A DNA stretch of 64,000 nt from CAWAQA01 sp963784065 (GTDB lineage Bacteria > Acidobacteriota > Vicinamibacteria > Vicinamibacterales > UBA2999): the NCBI GenBank assembly GCA_963784065.1, contig CAWAQA010000003.1:1302001-1366000 (forward strand), given 5' to 3'. A program made the position numbers and the translations under genes. Below the pieces are notes generated by a model. That model had not been told where the DNA came from and did not search any database. It saw nothing but the letters and a program-made list of their open reading frames with translations. Shown one piece after another: positions 18,213 through 25,846 of this stretch (positions are counted from its first letter, which is position 1; the number at the start of each line of letters is the position of its first letter).

Positions 18213-19609
18213 GAGGCAGGCGGAGAGGAATTCATGCAGCCTTCACAGCCCACGGGCCACAGAGGCACAGAGACACGGAGAGTCTTCTCGAAAAGTTCAT
18301 CCGACTTGAAGACTGTACGGTCTCTGTGCCTCCGTGTCTCTGTGGTTCGTGAGGGTGTCAGCCGCATCAATGGGTACCCTGGCGGCACGTAGCGCCTCGA
18401 ATAGAGCGGCTGCCTCAGGTAGGCGGCGGGATCGTACTTCCAGAACTGCGACACGCGCGGGAAGGTTTCGATCACGGTGTTCTGCAGCTCGCCGTTCACC
18501 CGCTCGACCTTGCGGATATAGATGTTCTCGATCGGATTGCCGTACGCGTCCAGTTCCACCGGCCCGCGCGGCAGGTCGGTCGGCTTCACGCGCCGGAATG
18601 CTTCGAGCAACCGTGCCGAATCCTCGACGTTCCCGCCCACGGCGTCGATCGCGGCGACCGACCATTTGCCGCCGGCGTACATGCTCTCGGCGTAGTAGCT
18701 CGGAATCTTCTTGTACCTCGCACGGTACGCGGCCGCGAACGTCCTGTTCGCCGGCGTGTCGAGCGCGCCGCTGTAGTGGAGCGCCGTGATCACGCCGATC
18801 GCCTCATCGCCCATCGCCGGCAGCACGTGCTCGTCGGTCGTCGTCCCGGCGCCGATGAGCGTCACGCGCCCCTTGAGGCCGTACTCCTGGTACTGGCGCA
18901 TGAACTGCAGCGCATTGCGCCCCAGGAAGAGCGCATACACGGCGTCCACGTCGCGCGAGATCTGGGCGAGGTAGGGCGCGAAGTCGTGCACCGATACCGG
19001 CGTCCAGAGCTTCTGGACAATGGTGCCCCCTTCGGCCTCGAACGTCCGCTGGAAGCCGCCGACCGATTCCCACCCGAACGCATAGTCGAGCGCAATCGTG
19101 GCGACCCGGCGCAGCTTCAACGTGTGATACGCGTACTCGCCGAAGGCATGATTCGGCTGGCTGCCGGTCCACCCGGTGCGGACGATCCAGGGGCTGCGCC
19201 GCCGCTGCGTGAGGTCGTCCGCGGATACGACGGGGTAGACCATCGGGATCTTCATCGAGTCGATGTACGGCGCGAGCGCGTATCCGCTCGACGAGAGCAG
19301 CGTGCCCGCCATCAGGTGAACGCGATCGCGTTCGACGAGCTTGCGCGCCTTCGTCAACCCGACGGCCGGTATCCCTTCGTCGTCTTCGACGATCAACTCG
19401 ATGCGCCGCCCCGCCGCCTGGTAGCCGATTTCCTCGAGGTAGAGCAGGAATCCGTTGAGGATGTCGCGGCCATTCTGCGCGAGCCCGCCCGACAACGGCG
19501 TGAGGAAACCGATCTTGATCGGCCCGCGATCCGCCCGCTCCTGCGCGATGGCAAAGGCAGCCGCGGCGAACAGCGAAAGGAGCGTCAGCATCAGCCGTGC
19601 GCGTTTCAT
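18080..19609 (-). CDS. ABC transporter periplasmic substrate-binding protein (Leu/Ile/Val-type), C-terminus extended through a repeat
   Basis: A type-I periplasmic binding protein of the branched-chain amino acid/amide family. A signal peptide (MKRARLMLTLLSLFAAAAFAIAQ) is followed by IKIGFLTPLSGGLAQNGRDI, AGTLLSSSGYALAP, and a second lobe ending ENIYIRKVERVNGE and FWKYDPAAYL. The natural C-terminus should be near residue 415 (about 18380), but there is no stop. The frame continues through a family C repeat (SRTTETRRHRDR...) and into livG until 18080. The start ATG 19609 overlaps the livM stop. The substrate is unknown; family members bind amino acids, amides or aromatic compounds. Confidence 0.8.
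   Translation of the reverse strand: MKRARLMLTLLSLFAAAAFAIAQERADRGPIKIGFLTPLSGGLAQNGRDILNGFLLYLEEIGYQAAGRRIELIVEDDEGIPAVGLTKARKLVERDRVHLMAGTLLSSSGYALAPYIDSMKIPMVYPVVSADDLTQRRRSPWIVRTGWTGSQPNHAFGEYAYHTLKLRRVATIALDYAFGWESVGGFQRTFEAEGGTIVQKLWTPVSVHDFAPYLAQISRDVDAVYALFLGRNALQFMRQYQEYGLKGRVTLIGAGTTTDEHVLPAMGDEAIGVITALHYSGALDTPANRTFAAAYRARYKKIPSYYAESMYAGGKWSVAAIDAVGGNVEDSARLLEAFRRVKPTDLPRGPVELDAYGNPIENIYIRKVERVNGELQNTVIETFPRVSQFWKYDPAAYLRQPLYSRRYVPPGYPLMRLTPSRTTETRRHRDRTVFKSDELFEKTLRVSVPLWPVGCEGCMNSSPPASCSSTSPATSAGSRRLTGSTWSCSRASGARSSGRTAPARRRSST
18246..18353. repeat. Family C inverted repeat pair
   Basis: The left arm has CACAGAGGCACAGAGACACGG and the right arm GTGCCTCCGTGTCTCTGTGG, separated by about 45 bp that itself contains partly self-complementary sequence (ACTTGAAGACT). 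The pair sits between the binding-protein and livG coding regions and encodes the extra C-terminal residues of the former. Confidence 0.8.
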
Positions 19610-20646
19610 GCCCGCACCTCTCTCATCACGAACCACCGAAACCGAGAGACACCGAGGCAATCGAGGAACGCGGCGGCCTCTGTGCGTCTCTGCCTCGGTG
19701 GCGCGCTGGAGCGCCGTCTGCCCAGGTTCCACAATCCCTGCGGCGCCGCAAGGATCGTGATGATGTAGACCGCGCCGAGAATGAACAGCCATCGCTCGGT
19801 CACGCCGCTGATGACGTTCTTGAGCAGGACGATCGCGCCGGCGCCGAACACCGGGCCCACCAGTGTTCCAGGGCCGCCAAGCGTCACCATCAGGAACAAT
19901 TCGGATGAGGCGGTGAGATCCAGGTACGTCGGGCTGACGAAGCCGTTGTAGTAGGCCCACATCACCCCGGCCACACTGGCAAATGTACCCGCCACGACGT
20001 AGCTGATGTAGCAGTGCAGCCAGGTGTTGAAGCCGAGGCTCTTCATCCGTGATTCGTTCTCGCGGATGCCGCGCAGCGTGAACCCGAACGGCGACCGGAC
20101 CAGCAGCGCCATGATCGCGCCGCACGCGAGGAAGATCGCGAACGCGACGTAGTAGAAAGCGACCGGGCCGCCGACCGGCAGTCCGGCGTGCGCCTCGAGC
20201 GACGGGATCCCCGAGATGCCGTTGTCCCCGCCGGTCACGGGGATCCAGCGGTAGCCGAGGCCCCACAGCACCATGCCGAGGGCGAGCGTGATCATCAGGA
20301 AGTACACGTCGCGGACATGCGAGACGAGCAGGCCGAACGCGGCGCTCAGGAGCGTCCCTGTCAGAATCGCACCGGCGACCGTGGCCCAGAAGCCCGCGTT
20401 GTACGTCGTGGACAGCACCGCCACGCCATAGGCGGCGACGCCGAAGATGCCCGCGTGCCCGAGCGACGGGAGGCCGGTGTATCCGAGCAGGATGTCGAGA
20501 CTCATCGCCAGGACCGCGAAAATCAGCACCTCGGTCAGCAGGCCGACCCAGTACGAATTCAGGAAGGGCGGCGCGATCAGGAGGAACGCCGCCGCGCAGA
20601 GGAGCACAGAGAGCTTCCAGCCACGCGGGAGGTCATGCGCGGCCAT
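19606..20646 (-). CDS. livM: Branched-chain amino acid-type ABC permease LivM
   Basis: An integral membrane permease of about 346 residues with eight to nine hydrophobic spans. Family blocks are SLDILLGYTGLPSLGHAGIFGVAAY, GLGYRWIPVTGGDNGISGIP and TLGGPGTLVGPVFGA. It forms the channel with LivH. The last 35 residues (after APQGLWNLGRR) are polar and arginine-rich and coincide with a degenerate family C repeat, so the natural C-terminus has probably been replaced. The start overlaps the livH stop by 14 bases, and the stop overlaps the binding-protein start. Confidence 0.87.
   Translation of the reverse strand: MAAHDLPRGWKLSVLLCAAAFLLIAPPFLNSYWVGLLTEVLIFAVLAMSLDILLGYTGLPSLGHAGIFGVAAYGVAVLSTTYNAGFWATVAGAILTGTLLSAAFGLLVSHVRDVYFLMITLALGMVLWGLGYRWIPVTGGDNGISGIPSLEAHAGLPVGGPVAFYYVAFAIFLACGAIMALLVRSPFGFTLRGIRENESRMKSLGFNTWLHCYISYVVAGTFASVAGVMWAYYNGFVSPTYLDLTASSELFLMVTLGGPGTLVGPVFGAGAIVLLKNVISGVTERWLFILGAVYIITILAAPQGLWNLGRRRSSAPPRQRRTEAAAFLDCLGVSRFRWFVMREVRA
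19618..19712. repeat. Degenerate family C inverted repeat pair, translated as the LivM C-terminus
   Basis: The left arm contains CGAACCACCGAAACCGAGAG and ACACCGAGGCA; the right arm contains GTGCGTCTCTGCCTCGGTGG. The arms are imperfect relatives of the pairs at 18246, 22210 and 23330. The whole element is open in the livM frame. Confidence 0.65.
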
Positions 20647-21487
20647 AGAGTCCAGTCGGCTTGATCGCCAGCATCGCGACCATCGGCGCGAACAGCGTGA
20701 AGTAAGACAGCTCGGGGACGAGCGCCTTGCCGAAGTTGTCGATCATCCCGACCACGATGCTGCCAATCAGGGCCCCCTTCAAGCTGCCCATGCCGCCGAT
20801 GATGACGACGACGAAGGCCAGCGGCAGCAGCTCGAAGTCCATGCCGGGATAGCCGCCGAGGATAGGACCTCCCATGACGCCGCCGAACGCCGCGAGGCCG
20901 GCGCCGGCCGCGAAGACGAGCCCCGACAGCAGCGCGACGTTGATCCCGGTCGCCCCCGCCATCTCAGGATCGTCCACCGTGGCGCGCAGCCGCGCGCCGA
21001 TCAGCGTCTTCTCGTTTACCAGCCCAAGCGTCACGCCCACCAGCGCTGCGACCACGATGACGAAGAGGCGATACACGGGGAACACGACCTCGCCCGCGTC
21101 CATCGATCCGCGCAACGCCGGTGGATAGGCGAGCGTGAACGGATCGCCGCCCCAGATCATGAACGCTGCATCCCGGAACAGCAGCGCGAACCCCATCGTC
21201 ATCATCATCTGCGGGAGCGGCTTGCCGGCGAAACGGCGCAGGAACAGCCGCTCCATCGCGAAGCCGACGGCCCCGACGAGGATCACGGCCGCGATCGTCG
21301 CCACGACCAGGCTCTGTGTCTGCCGGATCACGGTGTAGGCGACGTACACGCCGAGCATGTAGAACGAGCCGTGCGCGATGTTGACGATGCGCATCACGCC
21401 GAAGGCGAGCGTCAGCCCGCTGGCGATGAGGAAGAGCAGCGCCGCGGAGAAGAGACCGTTGAGGGTCTGCGTGATGAGGTAGATCAT
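20633..21487 (-). CDS. livH: Branched-chain amino acid-type ABC permease LivH
   Basis: A membrane permease of about 284 residues. The start ATG 21487 gives MIYLITQTLNGLFSAALLFL, the standard LivH opening. FGVMRIVNIAHGSFYMLG and the cytoplasmic EAA-like block GLRA-type segment (ATVDDPEMAGATGINV) are present, with GGMGSLKGALIGSIVVG near the end. It is intact. Codons upstream of 21487 are open but consist of family E repeat, so they are not part of the protein. Confidence 0.87.
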   Translation of the reverse strand: MIYLITQTLNGLFSAALLFLIASGLTLAFGVMRIVNIAHGSFYMLGVYVAYTVIRQTQSLVVATIAAVILVGAVGFAMERLFLRRFAGKPLPQMMMTMGFALLFRDAAFMIWGGDPFTLAYPPALRGSMDAGEVVFPVYRLFVIVVAALVGVTLGLVNEKTLIGARLRATVDDPEMAGATGINVALLSGLVFAAGAGLAAFGGVMGGPILGGYPGMDFELLPLAFVVVIIGGMGSLKGALIGSIVVGMIDNFGKALVPELSYFTLFAPMVAMLAIKPTGLYGRA

Positions 21488-21489
21488 GT

Positions 21490-21562
21490 CAGCCGGCAGC
21501 TGGCAGCCGGCAGCCGGCAGGAGCCGCAGCCACCGGCTTGAACTGCCCGCGGCCTGCTGCCG
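21490..21562. repeat. Family E low-complexity inverted repeat
   Basis: Units of GGCAGCTGGCAGCCGGCAGC run in one direction, followed about 25 bp later by the reverse form (GCCTGCTGCCGGCTCCGGCTG). The repeat lies between livH and the GlcG-like gene. Confidence 0.7.
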
Positions 21563-21575
21563 GCTCCGGCTGACC

Positions 21576-22199
21576 TCAGTTGCCGCCGCGGCCACCGCCG
21601 CCGGCACCCGCGGGTGCGGCCGTCTGCAGCGCGGGCTGCGGGCCGAGGACCTTCGTCAGCGCCGCGTGCGCGCACGCTTCGTCCATGTTCCCGCCGCCGA
21701 CGCCGATGGCGCCGATCAACTGGTTCTCGACGACGATCGGCAGGCCGCCGCCGACGAAGTAATACGCGAGCCCGCCCTCCGGCCAAGGTCGGTGCGGATC
21801 AGCCGGCCCTCGACGTTGTTGAAGCGCTGGGCGACCGCGCTCGACGGCGTGCGTGCGTACAAAGCCGTCTTCGCCTTCAAGAGGCCGGTCTCGACGCCGA
21901 TCGGGACCACGCCGTCCATCACGTGGGCGTCGATGATGTCGCCGGTCGGGGAGACGATGAAGATGGCGTAGTTGCCGGGACCACCCTGCTGGTTGCGCGC
22001 GAACTCGACGCACGCATTGACGATGTCCCGCGCCAGGGTGGAGTTGAGCTGGTTCTTGAAGAGCGTCCGCTTCGCCACGTCGTCCGAGACCGTGGCCTTG
22101 GAAAGCGGCATCGCCGTCGCGCCCTGGCCCAGGCATCGGCGGGCGGAATGCGAGCGCCGCCAGCACGGCGGTAGTGAAGAACCGGAGAGTCTGGGTCAT
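21576..22199 (-). CDS. Exported GlcG/HbpS family protein
   Basis: A protein of about 205 residues whose N-terminus (MTQTLRFFTTAVLAALAF) looks like a signal peptide. The body has the family pattern: LARDIVNACVEFARNQQGGPGNYAIFIVSPTGDIIDAHVMDGV, LLKAKTALYARTPS, and FVGGGLPIVVENQLIGAIGVGG. Members bind heme or are accessory proteins in glycolate and other catabolic operons. The tail is Gly-rich. Frame breaks lie near 22125 and 21785. Its place between transporter and dehydrogenase genes suggests a role in the same pathway. Confidence 0.75.
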   Translation of the reverse strand: MTQTLRFFTTAVLAALAFRPPMPGPGRDGDAAFQGHGLGRRGEADALQEPAQLHPGAGHRQCVRRVRAQPAGWSRQLRHLHRLPDRRHHRRPRDGRRGPDRRRDRPLEGEDGFVRTHAVERGRPALQQRRGPADPHRPWPEGGLAYYFVGGGLPIVVENQLIGAIGVGGGNMDEACAHAALTKVLGPQPALQTAAPAGAGGGGRGGN

Positions 22200-22209
22200 G
22201 TCCTTTTCC

Positions 22210-22287
22210 TCAACGAACCACGAGGCACAGAGACACAGAGCCTCGTTGGGTTTTCTCTGTGCCTCCGTGTCTGTGGTTTGTGATCAC
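22210..22287. repeat. Family C inverted repeat pair
   Basis: The left arm has ACGAACCACGAGGCACAGAG and the right arm CTCTGTGCCTCCGTGTCTGTGG, about 20 bp apart. The pair lies between the alcohol dehydrogenase stop and the GlcG-like start. Confidence 0.8.
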
Positions 22288-22295
22288 GTGGCTGA

Positions 22296-23311
22296 CTATC
22301 CCTCGTGTTCCATGATGATCTTCATGCGCTGGCCGCTGTCGGAGCCGAGCATGCCGATGGCCGCCTTGAGCTCCCCGAGCGGCATCACGTCGCTGATGAG
22401 CGGCTCGAGCCGAACCTGCCCGCGCTGCACCAGGCCGATCGCGCCCGGGTAGTCTTCGCTCTTGGCGACGCGGGCGTTGATGAGCGCGAGTTCCTTGTAA
22501 TACAGGTCGTAGAACGGCAGCGCGCCTTCCTTGGCCGTGATGATGCCGAACATCAGCAGCCGGCCACCCGGCCGCGCCATGTGGATGGCGGCCGACAACG
22601 ACGCCACGACGCCGGTGGTCTCGACGATGACGTCGGCGCCCCGTCCCTCGGTGAACTCGCGGACCTTCTCGACGGCGCCGTCGCCCCCGGGAAAGGTGAC
22701 ATCGGCGCCGAGCGTCTCCGCCATCGCCCGCTTGTCCGGCGCTGCGCGTCACCCCGATGACCGTCGCCCCGCGCGCCTTGGCGAGCTGGACGTGCAGCTG
22801 GCCGGTCACGCCGAGGCCGAGCACGACGACGTACTCGCCCGGAAATGTGGCAATCTGCCGCTGCGCGTGCAGACAGGTGGTGAGCACCTGGATCATCGGC
22901 GCCGTCCGCCGGTCGATCGACTCGGGCAAGCGGAACACCTGGCTCGCGGGGGCGCTGAGGAACTCCGCAAAGCCGCCGTTGGCGTCCCGGCCGAGCAGCG
23001 AGCCCTTCGGGCACAGGTGGGTCTGCCCGATGCGGCAATGAAAGCATGCCCCGCAGAACAGCTCGGGATCGATGATGACGTTTCTCGCCGGGGCGGAACG
23101 CGGTGTCGCCGCCGTCAACGACCTCGCCGGCCATCTCGTGCCCCATGATCCGCGGGTACGCGACGGGGATGGAGCCGTTGTAGATCTTGTAATCGGTTCC
23201 GCAGATGCCGCTGTGCGTGACGCGCACCAGGACACTGCGCGCGCCGGCGTCGGGCCTGGCCACCTCGTCGAGCACGAGCTCGCCCGGCGCCGTGAGGACC
23301 ATGGCTTTCAT
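22296..23311 (-). CDS. Zinc-dependent medium-chain alcohol dehydrogenase
   Basis: An MDR-superfamily NAD(P)-dependent dehydrogenase of about 337 residues. HSGICGTDYKIYNGS holds the catalytic cysteine, MGHEMAGEVV the catalytic His/Glu, and CGACFHCRIGQTHLC the four structural-zinc cysteines. VVLGLGVTGQLHVQLAKARGA is the Rossmann nucleotide site. It resembles threonine, sorbitol and galactitol-phosphate dehydrogenases; the substrate is unknown. Frame breaks lie near 23085 and 22735. It sits inside the minus-strand catabolic cluster. Confidence 0.82.
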
Positions 23312-23329
23312 CGAATCGCCTGTCGCAGA

Positions 23330-23464
23330 TCACGAACCACAGAGGCACAGAGACACAGAGATGGGCAATGTCGGATCCGAGAATCGTCAACCGGGCGATT
23401 GCAATGACTCGGATCGCGAGCTGCCAACCTCTGTGTCTCTGTGTCTCTGTGGTTCGTGATCATG
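23330..23464. repeat. Family C inverted repeat pair with long spacer
   Basis: The left arm has CACGAACCACAGAGGCACAG and the right arm CTCTGTGTCTCTGTGGTTCG. The arms are separated by about 75 bp that holds its own imperfect palindrome (CGGATCCGAGAATCG...CGATTGCAATGACTCGGATCG). Confidence 0.82.
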
Positions 23465-23483
23465 GGATGACGGCCGGCACCGG

Positions 23484-24465
23484 CTACGCGTTCGTTCTCT
23501 GCAGGGCTTCCGGGTTCACCGGGTTGCGCGGCGCCTTCCCGCTGAGGACGGCGACGACTTCCTCGGCGGCCTTGGTCTGCAGCTCGACGAGCGACTCCTC
23601 GGAATAGAAGCTCGTGTGCGGCGTGAGGATCACGTTGTCGCGGCCGAAGAGCGGCGAGCTTCCCGGCGGCTCCTGCGTCATCACGTCGAGCGCGGCGCCC
23701 GCAATCTGCTTCGCGTCGAGCGCCGCCGCCAGCGCGGCTTCGTCCACGATCGGCCCGCGCGCCGTGTTGACGACGTAGGCGGTCGGCTTCATCTGCCTGA
23801 ACGTCGCGGCGTTGAAGAGGCCTTTCGTCTCGGGCGTGAGCGGGCTGTGTATCGACACATAGTCCGAGATCCGCAGGAGCTCGTCGAAGCTCACGCTCTC
23901 GACACCAGCGTCCCGGAACACCTCCGCCGGGACAGAACGGATCGTAGGCGACCACCCGCATGCCGAACGGCTTCGCCTTCGGCGCCACGAGCTGCGGAAT
24001 GCGGCCGAAGCCGACGAGGCCGAGCACGCTCCCGCGCAACCGGTGAATGGGCACGACGGCGGGCATCTTCCAGGTGCCGCCGTGCACCTGGCTGTTCGAG
24101 AGCGGGATCTTGCGCACCGCCGCCAGCAGCAGCGCCATGGCGTGATCCGAGACCTCGTCGATGCAGTAGTCGGGGACCTTGGTGACGACGATGCCCGCGC
24201 GCGTCGCCGCCTCGATATCCACGTTGTCGACGCCGATCCCGAACCGCGAGACGATGCGGCAGCGGCTCAGCTGCCGGATCATGTCCGCCGTGATCTTGGC
24301 GTAGGTCACCAGAACGGCGTCGGCGTCGGCCGCCACCCGCAGGATGGCCTCGGGCGTGTTCTCCGAGGCCAGCTGCAGGTCGGCGCCGATGCGCGACAGC
24401 ACTTCGCGTGCCGGGTCCAGGTTGGGGAAAACAGAATCCGCGACCGCTACTCGCAGGGTACCCAT
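23484..24465 (-). CDS. D-isomer-specific 2-hydroxyacid dehydrogenase (CtBP-like)
   Basis: An NAD-dependent dehydrogenase of about 326 residues. SRFGIGVDNVDIEAAT and KVPDYCIDEVSDHAM mark the CtBP/phosphoglycerate dehydrogenase-like branch. The nucleotide motif is GLVGFGRIPQLVA. Catalytic residues are seen in VNTARGP (Arg), DVMTQEPP (Glu) and LTPHTSFYSEES (His). One insertion near 23925 breaks the frame. It lies 13 bp from the end of the upstream M24 gene and so is in the same operon. The substrate is not predictable beyond a 2-hydroxy or 2-keto acid. Confidence 0.85.
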
Positions 24466-24478
24466 GATTCGCGCCCGG

Positions 24479-25818
24479 TCAGCGGTTCATCGCTTCTTCC
24501 ATGTGCTCCATGCGCGTGAAGATCACGGGACCGTCGGCCGTGACCAGCACGTTCTCCTCGAGGCGGCAGGTCTGCTCGAGATGCGGATGCCCGGCGAAGG
24601 TCTCGATGGCGAAGTACATGTTCTCCTTGATCTCGGCCGGGTAGTCGAGCGAATACGCGCGCGAGATCCACATGCCTTCGTACAGCGTGATGCCGATGCT
24701 GTGCGCGAACTGCTGCAGCGTCACCGTCCCGTACTTGTCGTCGTCGTACTTCGGGAACGCCTTGGCGACGTCGGCCGACGTGTTGCCTGGCCTGAGCTGG
24801 TCGATGCCGGCGTACATCGAGTCGTACACCTCGCGGTAGAGATCGATTTCCTTCGCCGACATCTTCGTGCCGTACGGCCCGCCGCACTTGAAGCAGCGCA
24901 CGAAGTCGATGAAGTAGCCCGACGGCCCGACGGCGTTGATGTCGACGATGACGAGGTCGCCCTGGCGGATCAGCTTGTCGGTGGCCCAGCGGCGATACGG
25001 GCTGGTGTTGCCGCCCGAGGCCACGATGATGTCGTAGATGATCTCGCAGCCGCGCTCGAGCATGAACTCGTGCACCTTGGCTTCGATCTCACGCTCGCGC
25101 ACGCCCGGCTTCAGCCACTCGTACTTGATCTTCCACATCGCGGCGTCGCCGATGCTCGAGGCCTGCTTCAGCAGCTCGATCTCGTCGCGCGTCTTCACCG
25201 TGCGCGCCTTGGAGATGGCGGGCCAGCCATTGACGATCTTCAGGCCGAGCTTCTGGAACGCCTCGAGCGCCGGCATGTCCAGGTTGTCGATGCCGATGTT
25301 CTCCTTCTCGACGCCGTGCTGCTTCAGCACCTCGACGACGCTGTCGGCCATGCGGCCGGCCATGTACGGCACCGCGCCCTCGGCCCACTGCCAGGTGATC
25401 GCGGGGCGGATGCGCCCCTCCATCCAGGGCAGGTCGATCTTCGCGCACTGCAGATCCGAGCCCGCGGTCTCGAAGAGGACCGGCTCGCCGTTGTGCGGCA
25501 GCACCGCGTAGCGGATGTTGATGTTGTATTTCCAGTTGCCCTGGTAGGAGGCGGTGGCGTAGCGGATGTTCGCGCCGGCGAACAGCACGAGCGCGCCAAG
25601 GTCGGCCGCGATCATTTCCTTGCGCAGCTTCTCGAGGCGATCTTTCCGCAGCCGGTCGAAGTCAACCCGGTGCTGCCAGTCAGCGCCGGTCTGGCTGTAC
25701 AGACGGCGGGGATCCCACTCGTGCGGCTTGCCGAGGAAGCCGATGTCGATGCCCGGACACCTTCTCGCCGACCGCCACGTCTGAGGGGTATTCGTACCTG
25801 CGGAACCTTTGGATTCAT
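24479..25818 (-). CDS. M24-family metallopeptidase/creatinase-like protein (Xaa-Pro peptidase type)
   Basis: A pita-bread-fold protein of about 445 residues. The C-terminal half has the dinuclear-metal ligands: VIVDINAVG and FIDFVRCF (two Asp), FAHSIGITLYEG (His), FAIETFAGHP (Glu) and LEENVLVT (Glu). The N-terminal half is the creatinase N-domain (LVLFAGANIRYATASY). I start it at ATG 25818 after the ribosome-binding sequence AAGAAGGTGG, removing one extra base near 25797 and one near 25757. Homologues hydrolyse Xaa-Pro peptides, creatine-type compounds or other C-N bonds. In this cluster an amide-hydrolysing role on the imported compound is possible. Confidence 0.8.
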
Positions 25819-25846
25819 CGGAGCGCCACCTTCTTCAGTGATTGTG

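Noticed and set aside
19610..20266. Open codons upstream of the binding-protein start, on the minus strand
   Set aside because: They lie over livM, which is clearly the real gene there, and show no protein-like pattern. The signal peptide of the binding protein begins at 19609.
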